Shown here: positions 34,910 to 45,469 of the stretch, in pieces
Numbering within the stretch: the first letter of the stretch is position 1
Layout: the number at the start of each line of letters is the position of its first letter
Assembly (NCBI RefSeq): GCF_009856355.1
Contig: NZ_WMEW01000004.1
Location: 1 to 64,000 of the forward strand
Length of the DNA stretch: 64,000 bases
Direction of reading: 5' to 3'
Origin: Halobacillus litoralis
Lineage (GTDB): Bacteria; Bacillota; Bacilli; Bacillales; Halobacillaceae
The notes under the pieces: generated by a model
Databases searched by the model: none
What the model was told of the DNA's origin: nothing
What the model saw: only the letters and a program-made list of their open reading frames with translations
Translations under genes and position numbers: made by a program

Positions 34910-36034
34910 CTACAGTGCGTCTACAAAGGATTCCAGTTCTTCACGGGTACTCGGAACTTCCACGTCCCCGTTGATGATTTTCTCTTTCCATTCATTAACA
35001 GATGAACGGATTTCCTCCGTCATCGCTTCTTCATTTGTTTCAGCAATGCTGATGGCATCGTCCTCCAGACCATATTCGATGACTTCACCACCAGGGAATT
35101 CCCCGTTCATCGCTTGTTCCGATACATCCTGAACAGCAATATCCACACGCTTGACCATGGAAGTCAGTGTAACGTTCGCATCACCGATTTGACCTTCTTC
35201 ATGCTGGTCACGGTCAACACCGATCACCCATACGTCTTCATCAGGATTGGCATTTTTCAAGTCTTTCGCTTCCGCAAAGACTCCATTACCTGTTCCTCCT
35301 GAAGCATGATAGATGACGTCCACACCTTTGGAATACATATTGGAAGCTAAAGCTCGTCCTTTTTCAGGATCATTAAAATTCTCCGCGTATTCAATTTCCA
35401 CATCAATATCCGCATTTACGGATTTGACGCCCGCTACAAAGCCGGCTTCGAATTTATTGATCAGGCTGCCATCAACCCCGCCGATAAAACCGATTTGGTT
35501 GGACTGCGTTTTCTTGGCTGCGGCAACTCCTGCAAGGAAGGAACCCTGATGCTCCTTAAATACGATACTTGCGATGTTATCCCCTTCCTGCACAGAATCA
35601 ACAAGGGCAAAGCTTGTATCCGGATACTGGCCGGCTACTTCTTTAATGGCCGGCTGCAGAAGATAGCCGATGCCGAAAATTAAGTTATAATCCTGACGGA
35701 CGAGACGGTTCAGGTTAGTTGCATAATCGGCATCACTCTCAGACTGGGCGTAGTCGATCCCTTCTCCTTTGCTCATTCCATTTTCCTCACCAAATGCCTG
35801 CAGTCCTTCCCACGCAGACTGGTTGAAGGACTTATCATCGACTCCACCAACATCGGTGACCATCGCTACAGAAAAGTCCCCACTGCCGCTGTCTCCGCCT
35901 GAGTCTTCACTTCCAGAGCTTTCACCGGAATCCCCTCCGGTACTTTCTTCATTATCTGATGAACCACAGGCTGCAAGGATCATTCCTAACGTTACCAACA
36001 AAACAAATACCATAAGAAAACGACTTTTCAACAA
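34910..36034 (-). CDS. nupN: BMP-family nucleoside-binding lipoprotein (NupN-like)
   Basis: This is the extracellular substrate-binding protein of the ABC importer encoded downstream. The 374-residue precursor has a lipoprotein signal peptide with lipobox LAAC at about residues 20-23. A Ser/Gly/Asp/Glu-rich tether follows, then the BMP (PnrA-like) domain beginning FSVAMVTDVGGVDDKSFNQS. The start is a TTG with AGGGGG eight bases upstream. In this family purine nucleosides are bound. A perfect cre site about 90 bp upstream suggests carbon catabolite control, and the two following hairpins should give more binding protein than transporter. Confidence 0.92.
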   Translation of the reverse strand: MLKSRFLMVFVLLVTLGMILAACGSSDNEESTGGDSGESSGSEDSGGDSGSGDFSVAMVTDVGGVDDKSFNQSAWEGLQAFGEENGMSKGEGIDYAQSESDADYATNLNRLVRQDYNLIFGIGYLLQPAIKEVAGQYPDTSFALVDSVQEGDNIASIVFKEHQGSFLAGVAAAKKTQSNQIGFIGGVDGSLINKFEAGFVAGVKSVNADIDVEIEYAENFNDPEKGRALASNMYSKGVDVIYHASGGTGNGVFAEAKDLKNANPDEDVWVIGVDRDQHEEGQIGDANVTLTSMVKRVDIAVQDVSEQAMNGEFPGGEVIEYGLEDDAISIAETNEEAMTEEIRSSVNEWKEKIINGDVEVPSTREELESFVDAL

Positions 36035-36125
36035 AACGTTTACCCCCTATTGGTTGAAGTATAAGTTGGAGCAAGAGAAACTTACGGCAGTTTTTAGAGG
36101 CCTCACCTCCCTGTAGTTATCAAAT

Positions 36126-36139
36126 TGTAAACGCTTACA
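36126..36139 (-). promoter_or_regulatory. cre site (CcpA) upstream of the nucleoside transporter operon
   Basis: TGTAAACGCTTACA is a perfect palindrome that fits the catabolite-responsive element consensus (TGWAANCGNTNWCA) at every position. It overlaps the gntR stop codon and lies upstream of the lipoprotein gene, where CcpA could repress the operon when glucose is available. Confidence 0.7.
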
Positions 36140-36860
36140 CTCTTTTTCTCAAAACGTGGAAGCTGAATTTATCAGCCCTGAAATAGTTGGAAGACAGCAG
36201 CATAGGGACATCATCCTGGGAATAATGCATTTGTTTAAGAAGAAGCAGGGCTTGATCAGGCTCACAGTTCAAAATCGGAGAAATCCGTTCGTGAAAGCCG
36301 ATCGGTTCAATATGCGTGACCGCGTAGCCGATGGATTTCCCTGTGTATTTCTCCAGGACATTAAACAGAGAGTCCGCTTCACGGATTTGATCGATGGGAA
36401 GCAGTCCTTCGGGTATCTTATCCGTACAATACACGACGGGGTACTGGTCTGCTGTCCGAACCCGCTCGACTTTCGCCAGGTTTATGACGTCCAGTGGCGA
36501 AAAACGTTTCTTATCCTCTTCAGTTGCTTCTACTAAATCAGCAGAAAGATACTGGGTTCCCGGTGTCATCCCGGACTTCAAGATCATTCCTGTCACACTG
36601 TCCAGTTCCTCAATCCCTGATGTAAACAGAGGTTTCGGATTCACAAACGTCCCCACCCCGTGACGTCTTGTGACAACCCCTTCTTCCTCCAGAATCCGCA
36701 GAGCCTCCCTTAAAGTAGCTCGGGAAACGCCAAGCGTCTTAGAGAGTTGGAACTCGGATGGAAGCTTCTGTTTTTCTTTAAAGATACCGTTTTCAATATC
36801 CCGTTTAATTTGTTCGATCACCTGCAGATAGAGGTGACGTGTATCCTGTTTGATTGACAT
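36135..36860 (-). CDS. ymfC: GntR/UTRA-family transcriptional regulator (YmfC)
   Basis: This 241-residue regulator (start ATG at 36860, GGGGTG six bases upstream) has an N-terminal GntR winged helix ([29 protein letters not shown] split over residues about 30-60) and a C-terminal UTRA effector domain. UTRA domains bind small molecules such as sugars or nucleotides. It lies directly upstream of the nucleoside transporter operon on the same strand, so regulation of that operon is a reasonable guess. The effector is unknown. B. subtilis has ymfC at the same place but with a different gene (ymfD) after it. Confidence 0.88.
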   Translation of the reverse strand: MSIKQDTRHLYLQVIEQIKRDIENGIFKEKQKLPSEFQLSKTLGVSRATLREALRILEEEGVVTRRHGVGTFVNPKPLFTSGIEELDSVTGMILKSGMTPGTQYLSADLVEATEEDKKRFSPLDVINLAKVERVRTADQYPVVYCTDKIPEGLLPIDQIREADSLFNVLEKYTGKSIGYAVTHIEPIGFHERISPILNCEPDQALLLLKQMHYSQDDVPMLLSSNYFRADKFSFHVLRKRV

Positions 36861-37072
36861 ATGTTTCACCCCGGAATCTATAGATCAGTCAGTGTCACAG
36901 CAGTGATCTGACCTCTGACGTTCGACACATCATATTTTGACAATAATATACCACTATTCAACAGATAAATAAATAGAATTAGATCATTTTTATGAATTTT
37001 GCTTCATTTTTGACAGATTGTGAAATTTTAAGCAAGGCACCTTTCTTGAACTCATTTATGGGTTTCGTTGAC

Positions 37073-37111
37073 ATACAAAAAAGACAGCCCGCTCAAGTAG
37101 GCTGTCTTTTT
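37073..37111 (-). terminator. Terminator of spoIIIE
   Basis: AAAAAAGACAGCC (37077-37089) pairs with GGCTGTCTTTTT (37100-37111), with a ten-base loop and a T-run. It starts four bases after the stop codon. The rest of the gap to 36869 holds the ymfC promoter region and nothing else I can identify. Confidence 0.88.
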
Positions 37112-37114
37112 GTG

Positions 37115-39436
37115 TTATGAAGTATGCTGTTCTTCACTCTGCTGAGAGACGAGCACAGAACGTGGTTTACTTCCCTCATAAGGGCCGACAATCCCGTTAT
37201 CCTCCATGGCATCAATCAGACGCGCCGCGCGGGTATAACCGACCCGGAACCGGCGCTGAAGCATGGAAACACTCGCACTCTGCATTTCTATGACCATTTG
37301 AACCGCTTCCGGATAAAGGTCATCATCGACTTCCTGTTTCACTTCACTTTCCTCTTCGGGAATCATTTCCTCCTGATACTGGGCTTTCTGTTGATCTACA
37401 CAGAACTGGACGACACGTTCCACTTCTTCATCAGATAAAAAGGCACCCTGTACCCGGGTAGGCTTGTTGGAACCGACCGGGGTAAACAGCATATCCCCTC
37501 GTCCGAGCAGCTTTTCCGCACCTCCGGAATCGAGAATCGTCCTTGAATCTGTCTGTGAAGAGACACTAAAGGCAATCCGTGATGGAATGTTGGCTTTAAT
37601 AACACCCGTAATAACATCAACAGAAGGACGCTGAGTGGCAATGATCAAGTGGATCCCAGCTGCACGGGCCATCTGGGCCAGGCGTGTAATGGCATCTTCC
37701 ACTTCATTGGAAGCGACCATCATTAAATCAGCCAGCTCATCCACCAGCACAACGATGTAGGGAAGCTGAGGCTGTTCATCCTCCTGTTCCTGATTGTGCT
37801 TTTTAATGTATTCATTATAGCTTTCGATATTCCTTGTCCCTGTGTCAGAGAAAAGATCATACCTTCGCTCCATTTCCGAGACAACCTTCTTCAAGGCCCG
37901 GGAAGCTTTTTTAGGATCTGTCACAACAGGAGCAAGAAGATGAGGAATGCCATTATACACATTCAACTCTACTTTTTTCGGGTCTATCATCATCATTTTC
38001 ACTTCATGAGGCTTCGCTCTCATAAGAATACTGGTAATAATGCCGTTAATGCAGACACTCTTACCACTCCCTGTCGCACCGGCGACAAGCATATGCGGCA
38101 TTTTATTCAATTCAGACATAACGGCTTCACCGGATATGTCGCGCCCAAGAGCAAAGCTCAGCTTTGATTCCGGGTTGGATCTGCCTGTTTCAAGTACTTC
38201 TCTTAGAGAAACCATCGATACTTCCTGGTTCGGTACTTCAATTCCAACCGCAGATTTTCCGGGAATCGGTGCTTCGATTCGAATATCCTTCGCTGCAAGA
38301 GCCAACGCCAAATCATCGTTTAAATTTACGATTTTACTGACTTTCACACCTACATCCGGATAAACTTCATACTTTGTAACCGATGGTCCGACGTGAACTT
38401 TGGTTACTTTTGCCTTTACCCCGAAGCTTTGGAACGTTTTCTCCAGCTTTCTTACGGTAGCCTGAATATGAGAACGTCCCTGACTCTGGGGAGATGAGGT
38501 GGGTTCATCCAACAGCTCTATACCAGGGAGGTGATAGTCATGGTTCTCAAGCTCTGCCGTAGGCATGGACTTTTCAAGCGCTGCATCGTCTCCCTCAGGT
38601 TCCGCTTTCCCGGCAGATGGCTTCTTCGTTGAGGCTGGGTCCCCTTTTTCCTGTGCGGCATAAGCGGTTTCTGTGAAATCCTGAATGATCGGTTCATTCT
38701 TCGATTCCTCCTGCACTGGGGATGGCGGATCATTGATTTCATATACAACAGCTTCTTCTTCTTCCAGTTCTTTCGTCTTTTCTTCTTTCTTCACTTTACG
38801 GCTCTGTTTTTGATTTTTCATTCTTGCCACCTGCTCACGGCCGAGTTTTTTCATGTTCTTTCCGATGATGGTAAACAAATCACCAAGTGACCATTCGCTT
38901 ACGAACAACAGTCCGGTGATAAACAGGAAAAAAGCGACGATGGCAGCTCCTGCCTGAGCAAACAGGTAATAGGTGATCGACAACAGGATGGCTCCAGTCA
39001 ATCCGCCTCCGGCGCTGTAGAAGGAGCGTTCGCCGCGCATCATTTCTGTAATCCGTTCCCACGTCATCGTTAAAATGGAGCCGTTACCTGTTCCTAAATC
39101 CGCAGACAAGGTCTCCAGATGGGTGAACAGGATCAAGGATATAAGAATGAGATAAATACCAAACAATCGTTTATGTAAGAACGAAGGCCACCTTCTTTTC
39201 ACCATTAAGAAGATCCCTACAATAAGAAAGAACAGAGAAGCGATAAAGTACCAAACACCGAAAAGGAACTGCCAGAACCTTTCAAGTCCTCCCGGGATGG
39301 CTCCGTCACTGATAGCCGAGGCCCCGCTTCCAATCACAGCAAGAAAAAGAAACAGGAGCCCGACGAGTTCAAACTTCACGTGGCTCTTTAAATTGGATGG
39401 CTTTTTCTTTTTTTTGCGTTTTCCAGCCATAATCAT
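37115..39436 (-). CDS. spoIIIE: DNA translocase SpoIIIE (FtsK family)
   Basis: SpoIIIE pumps the chromosome into the forespore through the septum. From the ATG at 39436 (GGAGG five bases upstream) it has 773 residues; the reading frame extends further but without a ribosome site. After a lysine-rich start come four membrane helices (about 20-190) and a charged linker (about 215-330). The motor has Walker A GATGSGKS at about 440 and Walker [13 protein letters not shown], followed by a C-terminal gamma winged helix that reads DNA polarity signals ([20 protein letters not shown]). Neighbours tepA and ylzJ identify it as SpoIIIE, not the soluble paralogue SftA. Confidence 0.95.
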   Translation of the reverse strand: MIMAGKRKKKKKPSNLKSHVKFELVGLLFLFLAVIGSGASAISDGAIPGGLERFWQFLFGVWYFIASLFFLIVGIFLMVKRRWPSFLHKRLFGIYLILISLILFTHLETLSADLGTGNGSILTMTWERITEMMRGERSFYSAGGGLTGAILLSITYYLFAQAGAAIVAFFLFITGLLFVSEWSLGDLFTIIGKNMKKLGREQVARMKNQKQSRKVKKEEKTKELEEEEAVVYEINDPPSPVQEESKNEPIIQDFTETAYAAQEKGDPASTKKPSAGKAEPEGDDAALEKSMPTAELENHDYHLPGIELLDEPTSSPQSQGRSHIQATVRKLEKTFQSFGVKAKVTKVHVGPSVTKYEVYPDVGVKVSKIVNLNDDLALALAAKDIRIEAPIPGKSAVGIEVPNQEVSMVSLREVLETGRSNPESKLSFALGRDISGEAVMSELNKMPHMLVAGATGSGKSVCINGIITSILMRAKPHEVKMMMIDPKKVELNVYNGIPHLLAPVVTDPKKASRALKKVVSEMERRYDLFSDTGTRNIESYNEYIKKHNQEQEDEQPQLPYIVVLVDELADLMMVASNEVEDAITRLAQMARAAGIHLIIATQRPSVDVITGVIKANIPSRIAFSVSSQTDSRTILDSGGAEKLLGRGDMLFTPVGSNKPTRVQGAFLSDEEVERVVQFCVDQQKAQYQEEMIPEEESEVKQEVDDDLYPEAVQMVIEMQSASVSMLQRRFRVGYTRAARLIDAMEDNGIVGPYEGSKPRSVLVSQQSEEQHTS

Positions 39437-39557
39437 TCCACCTCCTGACTTAAACTGAAAAGAGAAGGATGCCGGCCCTTCCTTCATCCACTGCTGAAGA
39501 AAAACGACCGACATCCCGCCATTCAGTTCTTTTATTATATCACAGCTTATCCACTTG

Positions 39558-39764
39558 TTACGAGTCCAACCATTGTCCCGGCTGTAAAGACGGATCCAGG
39601 AAATGCATAGGATCTGTGGAGAGAATCTGAACAATCTGTTTTTTTCCGTCCTGCCCCTGTCTGCACATCATGGGACAGTTATCATGCTCATGGTACACCA
39701 TCTCCATGCTGGTATCATCGGGAAATACATCATACTCACTAAGAGGTGTATATAAAATCGTCAT
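39558..39764 (-). CDS. ylzJ: YlzJ-like protein
   Basis: This 68-residue protein of unknown function starts [15 protein letters not shown], typical of the YlzJ family found only beside tepA and spoIIIE in Bacillales. There is no membrane segment or signal peptide. Three acidic/histidine/cysteine positions ([11 protein letters not shown]) could bind metal, but this is speculative. Its start overlaps the tepA stop codon by four bases. Confidence 0.85.
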   Translation of the reverse strand: MTILYTPLSEYDVFPDDTSMEMVYHEHDNCPMMCRQGQDGKKQIVQILSTDPMHFLDPSLQPGQWLDS

Positions 39765-40483
39765 TGGACCACCTGGTTATCTGCATCTCTATTGCTTTCT
39801 ATCAGTTCGTTCAATTTAGCCATGGCTTCCTTGACACCACCAACCGCATCAATGAGGCCGTGATCCACGGCCTGCTGCCCGACAACATTTGTTCCGATAT
39901 CCCTCGTCAAATTTCCCTTATCAAACATGAGTTCCTTAAACTTTTCTTCAGGAATATTGGAATGCTTCGTCACAAAGCTGATGACCCGCTCCTGCATTTT
40001 ATCCATATACTCAAATGTCTGCGGCACCCCTATGACAAGACCGGTCATACGAATAGGGTGAATAGTCATCGTCGCCGTTTCCACAATGAACGAATAATCG
40101 GCTGCGACGGATATCGGAACGCCGATGGAATGCCCTCCGCCGAGTACGATGGAAACTGTCGGCTTGGAAAGGGAAGAAATCATTTCTGATATGGCAAGTC
40201 CTGCTTCAACATCACCGCCAACTGTATTCAGGAGAACGACAAGGCCCTCAATTTTAGGGTTCTGCTCAATGGCAATCAGCTGTGGAATGAGGTGCTCATA
40301 CTTGGTGGTTTTATTTTGTGAAGGCAGCTGGACATGGCCCTCCACCTGGCCGATAATCGGCAGGACATGGATGTTTGAGTCCGCCGGCTGGGGGACATTG
40401 CTCTGCCCCAGCTGCTGGATTTTATCAACAAGGGATGATTGGGATTTCGATTGATCTTTTTCTTTGGAAGGTTCATCTTTCAT
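39761..40483 (-). CDS. tepA: TepA, ClpP-like serine protease
   Basis: TepA (YmfB) is a ClpP-fold protease. In B. subtilis it acts during spore outgrowth on small acid-soluble proteins and was first described as enhancing protein translocation. From the ATG at 40483 (AAAGGAG eight bases upstream) it has 240 residues. A disordered charged N-terminus of about 40 residues precedes the ClpP core, with [12 protein letters not shown], the serine in GGGHSIGVP and the histidine region TIHPIRMTG. It heads tepA-ylzJ-spoIIIE. In B. subtilis rnjB lies between dapA and tepA; it is not present here. Confidence 0.92.
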   Translation of the reverse strand: MKDEPSKEKDQSKSQSSLVDKIQQLGQSNVPQPADSNIHVLPIIGQVEGHVQLPSQNKTTKYEHLIPQLIAIEQNPKIEGLVVLLNTVGGDVEAGLAISEMISSLSKPTVSIVLGGGHSIGVPISVAADYSFIVETATMTIHPIRMTGLVIGVPQTFEYMDKMQERVISFVTKHSNIPEEKFKELMFDKGNLTRDIGTNVVGQQAVDHGLIDAVGGVKEAMAKLNELIESNRDADNQVVQ

Positions 40484-40582
40484 CTGTTCCGCTCCTTTCA
40501 CATTCTTTTCCTGTAGTATGACTGAAAATAGAAAGAAACATACAGGAAATCCAATGCTTTTGGATACGAAAAGGAATCGGAA

Positions 40583-40608
40583 AAGAAAAAACCGGCACCT
40601 CAGCCGGT
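40583..40608 (-). terminator. Terminator of asd-dapG-dapA
   Basis: ACCGGC (40591-40596) pairs with GCCGGT (40603-40608) around ACCTCA. A run of six T follows on the minus strand, and the stem abuts the dapA stop codon. Confidence 0.8.
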
Positions 40609-41489
40609 CAGTTCTGTACAGAAGAATGATTTAACAAGGATCTTATGTCTTCCTTTTCCTCCTTATTCAACGCACGGAGCGGAAGTCTCACACCACCCGT
40701 TTCGATCCCAATACAGCGCAGCGCTTCTTTCACTGGAGCCGGGGATGGCGCTGAAAACATCCCCTCATATATAGGAAGCAGCTCCCGATGCAGGGCTCCT
40801 GCTTTCCGGCCTCTTCCAAGATCAAACAGGCGGAGCATCCGCTGCATTTCATCTCCGATCACATGGGAGGCTACAGAAATGATCCCGGCAGCGCCGATGA
40901 CATAAGCGGGCAGTGTCAAATGGTCATCCCCGCTGTACACCGAAAATCCAGGGTCCGTGTGTGCCACAATCGATGCAATGGCATTAAGGTCCCCGGAGGC
41001 TTCCTTCACAGACGTGATGTTGCTGATTTTCGAAAGGCGGATGACCGTTTCCGGCTCTATTTTCGCTGCGGATCGTCCAGGGACATTGTAAATCATGACC
41101 GGGAGGGATACGGATTCCGCTGCAGCCTTAAAGTGCCGGTACAGCCCCTCCTGATCCGGTTTATTATAATAGGGGGCAACAAGCATAACAGCATCAACGC
41201 CTGCCGCCTCTGCCTGCCGGGACATTTCAATGGTATCGCTGGTATTGTTGCTGCCTGTGCCCGCAATGACGGGGACCCGTTGATGAACGGTCTGAACGGC
41301 ATGTTTCCATAAGGAAATCTTTTCACTCCGTGTCAGCGTCGGAGATTCTCCTGTCGTCCCCGTAATAACAAGACCGTCAGAACCACTGCTTATGAGATGT
41401 TCAATCAGGATGGAGGTCTGATCAAAGTCCACTTTGTTTTGATCATCAAAAGGAGTGACCATAGCCGTTAAAACTTTTCCAAAACTCAT
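40608..41489 (-). CDS. dapA: 4-hydroxy-tetrahydrodipicolinate synthase
   Basis: DapA condenses aspartate semialdehyde with pyruvate, the branch point to lysine, diaminopimelate and dipicolinate. The 293-residue TIM-barrel protein has the pyruvate-binding GTTGESPTL, the tyrosine motif [10 protein letters not shown], and the Schiff-base lysine in SVKEASGD. It overlaps the end of dapG by four bases and is followed by a terminator. Its product feeds DpaAB, encoded 3 kb upstream. Confidence 0.96.
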   Translation of the reverse strand: MSFGKVLTAMVTPFDDQNKVDFDQTSILIEHLISSGSDGLVITGTTGESPTLTRSEKISLWKHAVQTVHQRVPVIAGTGSNNTSDTIEMSRQAEAAGVDAVMLVAPYYNKPDQEGLYRHFKAAAESVSLPVMIYNVPGRSAAKIEPETVIRLSKISNITSVKEASGDLNAIASIVAHTDPGFSVYSGDDHLTLPAYVIGAAGIISVASHVIGDEMQRMLRLFDLGRGRKAGALHRELLPIYEGMFSAPSPAPVKEALRCIGIETGGVRLPLRALNKEEKEDIRSLLNHSSVQN

Positions 41490-42727
41490 GGCTGCATTTC
41501 TCCCTTTCTTGTTGAATGACTCAGCTGAAATACGTCATGGAGGGCATTGACAGCAGAAATAAGGTTTTCTTCCTTAATCAGAACCCAGATGGTCGTATGG
41601 GAATCGGCAGATTGAAGAATTGAAATGCCCTTGTCTGTGAGTGCCTGAACGATGTCGGCCGTCACACCCGGTATTCCGGTAATTCCGGCCCCAACTGTTG
41701 ACACTTTCGCGCATCCTTCCCGAATTTCCGGTTCATAACCGAGGTCCTGAAGAATCCGGCGGGCTTTGTTCGTATAGAGGTCGCTGATGGTGTAGATAAC
41801 ACCGCTTGGAGAGATGTTGATGAAGTCGACTGATATGTTGGCGGATGCCATGGATTTGAAGACATCGGATTGGAGTTTGGAAGGATCTTCTTTGGACTGA
41901 ACCTTGATCTGAGTGAGTCCTTTAATGTGGGCGATTCCGGTCACTGTCTTTTCGATTAAGTCGCTGCCGGACGGATGATTCTTCAAACCTGTCACCAGCG
42001 TACCTGGGTGATCGGAATAGGTTGACCTTACCCGGATGGGGACTTTCGCATGCATAGCAATTTCAACGGCACGGGGATGGATGACTTTAGCTCCCTGGTA
42101 AGCGAGGTTGCAGATTTCGTTGTACGTAATACTCTGAAGAGGACGGGCATCTTCGACAAGCCGGGGATCTGCGGTCATAATGCCTTCCACATCCGTGAAA
42201 ATATCGATGTATTCTGTCTGAAGAGAAGCTCCCAGTGCAGCAGCGGTTGTATCACTGCCTCCTCTGCCGATGGTCGTGATCTCTCCCTGGAGGGTCTGCC
42301 CCTGAAATCCTGCAACGACGACGACATCCACCTGTTTTAATTCCCGGTAAATGCGGCCTGGGTTCATTTGTGTGATTTTCGCTTTTGTAAAATCATCATT
42401 GGTAACGATTCCGGCCTGAGCACCCGTTAAAGACACAGCTTTTATTCCTTCCCGGCACAATTCATGACAGAAAACAATGGAGGAAATGATTTCCCCGCAG
42501 GACATGAGAAGATCCTGCTCCCTCAGGGATACATCAATATCAGGAAAATGAATCAGACTTAACAGCGTATCCGTCGCGTAGGGACTTCCCTTCCGTCCCA
42601 TGGCAGATACTGTAACAACTACTTTGTATCCTTCATTCAGTGCTTTTTTTACATGATGGACAGCCCGGGATCTGCTTTCCAGATCCCGGACTGATGTTCC
42701 TCCGAACTTTTGTACAATCACTTTCAT
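41486..42727 (-). CDS. dapG: Aspartokinase I (diaminopimelate-sensitive)
   Basis: DapG phosphorylates aspartate, the first step of the aspartate pathway. The 413-residue protein has the kinase N-terminus VQKFGGTSV, the FTDVEGIMTADPR catalytic stretch, and two C-terminal ACT domains used for feedback control. In B. subtilis this isoenzyme is inhibited by meso-diaminopimelate and serves cell-wall and spore synthesis. It lies 25 bp after asd and overlaps dapA. Confidence 0.95.
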   Translation of the reverse strand: MKVIVQKFGGTSVRDLESRSRAVHHVKKALNEGYKVVVTVSAMGRKGSPYATDTLLSLIHFPDIDVSLREQDLLMSCGEIISSIVFCHELCREGIKAVSLTGAQAGIVTNDDFTKAKITQMNPGRIYRELKQVDVVVVAGFQGQTLQGEITTIGRGGSDTTAAALGASLQTEYIDIFTDVEGIMTADPRLVEDARPLQSITYNEICNLAYQGAKVIHPRAVEIAMHAKVPIRVRSTYSDHPGTLVTGLKNHPSGSDLIEKTVTGIAHIKGLTQIKVQSKEDPSKLQSDVFKSMASANISVDFINISPSGVIYTISDLYTNKARRILQDLGYEPEIREGCAKVSTVGAGITGIPGVTADIVQALTDKGISILQSADSHTTIWVLIKEENLISAVNALHDVFQLSHSTRKGEMQP

Positions 42728-42752
42728 TCGGCCACCTCAACTCCATAGAAGT

Positions 42753-43799
42753 TTACAGCCATTGATTAGCAACGAGACGCTCTGCTATCTGAACGGAATT
42801 CCATGCGGCACCCTTCAGAAGGTTGTCAGAGACGACCCACATATGAAATCCTTTTTCATGGTCAAGATCTTTGCGGACTCTTCCTACAAACACATCTTTC
42901 TTACCGGCTGCCGTCAGCGGTGTCGGATATGTTTGTGTCGAAGGATCATCCTCAAGTGTCAGTCCCGGCGCCTGATCCAGGAGATCCTGAATATTCTGAA
43001 CGGTCACACCGGACTGTTCCACTTCAACATACACGCTCTCTGCATGGGAAGTAAAAAACGGAAGACGAACGCACGTTGCAGCAACGGATAGATCCGGGGC
43101 ATGCATGATTTTCTTCGTTTCATTGATCATCTTCATTTCTTCAAAGGTATATCCGTTTTCCTGGAAAACGTCAATTTGCGGCAGGGCGTTGAAGGCGATC
43201 GGGAAATGCTTCTCATCCCCTTTGACGGGAAGGATTTCCGCTTTTAAATCTTCGCCATTCAAAAAGTCCATGGACTGTTCCCGCAGCTCATCAGCTGCTT
43301 CATTCCCCGCACCGGATACCGCCTGGTAGGTGGAAACGATCACACGGCTGAGGCCGAGCTGCTTTCTCAGCGGTTCCAGTGCAGCAACCATTTGAATCGT
43401 CGAACAGTTCGGATTGGCAATGATTCCTTTATGATTTTGGATATCCGCTTCATTCACTTCCGGTACAACCAGTGGTACACCTTCAGCCATTCGGTACGCA
43501 CTTGTATTATCAATCACGACGGCGCCTCGGTTTACAGCTTCAGGGGCGAATTTCTTGGAAACCGACCCTCCGGCGGAGAATAATGCAATATCCACATGAT
43601 CAAAGCTTTCAGGTACAGCTTCCTCCACGGTATATTCTCTGCCTTTAAATGTTAACTTCTGTCCGGCTGACCGGCTGGAAGAAAGGAGTTTGAGTTCTCC
43701 AATGGGAAAATCCCTGTCTTCCAGAGTTTCGAGCATTTTCAAGCCTACCGCTCCGGTTGCTCCTACGACGGCTACATTGTATTGGTTTGTATCATTCAT
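42753..43799 (-). CDS. asd: Aspartate-semialdehyde dehydrogenase
   Basis: Asd reduces aspartyl phosphate to aspartate semialdehyde with NADPH. From the ATG at 43799 (AAAGGGTG upstream) it has 348 residues. It shows the Rossmann motif VVGATGAVG, the catalytic cysteine in [11 protein letters not shown], and a histidine-containing loop near residue 240. It heads asd-dapG-dapA, giving three consecutive or linked steps toward diaminopimelate and dipicolinate. No terminator is clear between dpaB and asd, so readthrough is possible. Confidence 0.96.
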   Translation of the reverse strand: MNDTNQYNVAVVGATGAVGLKMLETLEDRDFPIGELKLLSSSRSAGQKLTFKGREYTVEEAVPESFDHVDIALFSAGGSVSKKFAPEAVNRGAVVIDNTSAYRMAEGVPLVVPEVNEADIQNHKGIIANPNCSTIQMVAALEPLRKQLGLSRVIVSTYQAVSGAGNEAADELREQSMDFLNGEDLKAEILPVKGDEKHFPIAFNALPQIDVFQENGYTFEEMKMINETKKIMHAPDLSVAATCVRLPFFTSHAESVYVEVEQSGVTVQNIQDLLDQAPGLTLEDDPSTQTYPTPLTAAGKKDVFVGRVRKDLDHEKGFHMWVVSDNLLKGAAWNSVQIAERLVANQWL

Positions 43800-43902
43800 C
43801 TTCGGCACCCTTTCTTCACTGATTTATTGTACGAATAGTAAAACATGTCACTATTTTTGTTATTTTATCATAAATGGGAGAATCACTGAAAAGAAACTTT
43901 TA

Positions 43903-44499
43903 TTAATTTGGATATCTTTCTATTAAAACCGGCTGGAGCTGCTTTCCTTCCAGGGCCGCTTCAATGGTTTGCGGGATTTTTGTCATATCGGCTACAAGAG
44001 AGTTCGGCTTTTTATAAGGGTGATCCTGACCAAGCGGAACAAAATAGATGTTCTTTGTAGCCATTAAGCGCATCACATTAATCCCATTCAATCCCAGCGC
44101 ATCGTTTGTAGAAACAGCTAACACCACTGGGCTTTCGTTTCGAAGGGTCGCTTTAGCCGCCATCAAAACCGGGGAGTCCGTTAAAGCGTTGGCCAGCTTA
44201 CTTGTTGAATTTCCGGTTAATGGAGCGATGACCATACAGTCCAGCGGCCGCTTAGGTCCGAGAGGCTCCGCATCCGGAATAGTCATGATCGGCTTTTCAC
44301 CAGTAATTTCTTCAATTTTCTTCAAGTGGTCGGCGGCTTCTCCGAAACGCGTATCCGTTTTCTGTACCGTATAGGACAATACCGGCACAACGACTGCCCC
44401 CATATCCACCAGTTCCTGCATCACCGGGAAAACCTCATGATACGTACAATGGGAACCGGTTAAACCGAACCCAATTACTCTGCCTTTTAAATTTGTCAT
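43903..44499 (-). CDS. dpaB: Dipicolinate synthase subunit B
   Basis: DpaB (SpoVFB) is the flavoprotein-like subunit of dipicolinate synthase, which oxidises the DapA product in the mother cell to the spore-core chelator dipicolinic acid. The 198-residue protein has the flavodoxin-like/flavoprotein fold (GFGLTGSHCTYHEVFPVMQE; ALAS- and NAPL-like loops APLTGNSTSKLANAL). It overlaps dpaA by four bases, so the subunits are made together. Confidence 0.95.
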   Translation of the reverse strand: MTNLKGRVIGFGLTGSHCTYHEVFPVMQELVDMGAVVVPVLSYTVQKTDTRFGEAADHLKKIEEITGEKPIMTIPDAEPLGPKRPLDCMVIAPLTGNSTSKLANALTDSPVLMAAKATLRNESPVVLAVSTNDALGLNGINVMRLMATKNIYFVPLGQDHPYKKPNSLVADMTKIPQTIEAALEGKQLQPVLIERYPN

Positions 44500-45392
44500 G
44501 CTTCATTTTCCTTTCTGGAATGATCCTGGATCAGTCTGGAAACTACATCAGCAATGATCCGGCCAGCTGTTTTCGGTGCCACAATGCCGGGCAGTCCCGG
44601 AGCCAGCAGTGCTCGAATTCCACGTTTATCGGCGTACCGGAAATCCGTTCCGCCCGGCTTGGAAGCAAGATCTAAAATTAAAGCATGCGACGGAAGCTGC
44701 TTAATGATCCCGGGTGTGACAACCTGGGAAGGAATTGTATTGATCAGGATGTCACAAGTCATATCTCTGCCATCCAGACGGTTCATGTCAAATGGGACCA
44801 GCCCCATTTCATGGACCCTGGCTGCACTGCTCGTTGTTCTTACCCCGACGCTGACATCTGCACCTAAATGATGAAAGGTCCGTGCGAGACTCATCCCTAC
44901 ACGTCCGAGTCCAAGTACAGTCACCCTCGATCCATGAATGGTGAAATCTGTATGCTGGATAACGAGCATCAATGTTCCTTCAACGGTAGGAATCGAATTG
45001 TAGATCGCTACATCATCCCGGTCCATGAGAGGAATCAATTTCCTGTTCGAACTTTCTGCGAGATCATGTAAATGTTCGTTGGCGATTCCGGTGAAAATCT
45101 GACAGTGAGGAGGTGTCTTCTTTAACCATTCTTCCTTCAATTGAATCAACTGATTGGAGAAGATTCCCTCTATATTTCCATTCCCATCCGTGCCAGGTAC
45201 GGGAAGTATGATGGCATCGAGCTGTTCCACCTGCTTACTATCAAAATCAAGATCGACAGCTTCCCTGAAACTTTCATTCAGTTGGTCGAATCCTGCAAGA
45301 TAAACGGCAGCACCCCATTCATTAAGCTTACGTATAAGCTCAATCTGCCGGGCATCGCCCCCAATAACTGCTATATGGTATCCTGTTAGCAT
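44496..45392 (-). CDS. dpaA: Dipicolinate synthase subunit A
   Basis: DpaA (SpoVFA) provides the NAD(P)-binding part of dipicolinate synthase. The 298-residue protein has an N-terminal substrate domain (AVIGGDARQIELIRKL) and a Rossmann domain with VLGLGRVGMSLA at about residue 155. A sigma-K-type promoter lies directly upstream, as expected for a late mother-cell gene. With dpaB it forms a two-gene unit that precedes asd-dapG-dapA. Confidence 0.96.
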   Translation of the reverse strand: MLTGYHIAVIGGDARQIELIRKLNEWGAAVYLAGFDQLNESFREAVDLDFDSKQVEQLDAIILPVPGTDGNGNIEGIFSNQLIQLKEEWLKKTPPHCQIFTGIANEHLHDLAESSNRKLIPLMDRDDVAIYNSIPTVEGTLMLVIQHTDFTIHGSRVTVLGLGRVGMSLARTFHHLGADVSVGVRTTSSAARVHEMGLVPFDMNRLDGRDMTCDILINTIPSQVVTPGIIKQLPSHALILDLASKPGGTDFRYADKRGIRALLAPGLPGIVAPKTAGRIIADVVSRLIQDHSRKENEA

Positions 45393-45429
45393 CCCGGATG
45401 TCTCCTTTTTCTAATGTCTTATCTCCTTG

Positions 45430-45457
45430 TATCCTATGCCGGAACGTGGAGTTAGTG
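45430..45457 (-). promoter_or_regulatory. Sigma-K promoter of dpaAB
   Basis: On the minus strand AC (45455-45456), 16 bases, then CATAGGATA (45430-45438) fits the sigma-K consensus AC-N16-CATANNNTA exactly. A perfect inverted repeat GTTAGTG/CACTAAC (45451-45472) overlaps the -35 element and could be an operator or part of the upstream terminator region. Confidence 0.65.
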
Positions 45458-45469
45458 ATTTCAACCACT

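Noticed and set aside
36870..36930. AGATCA-N16-TGATCT dyad upstream of ymfC considered as a GntR operator
   Set aside because: The arms are short and widely spaced for a GntR dimer, and overlapping direct repeats (CAGTG) make the reading ambiguous. It is not listed as a feature.
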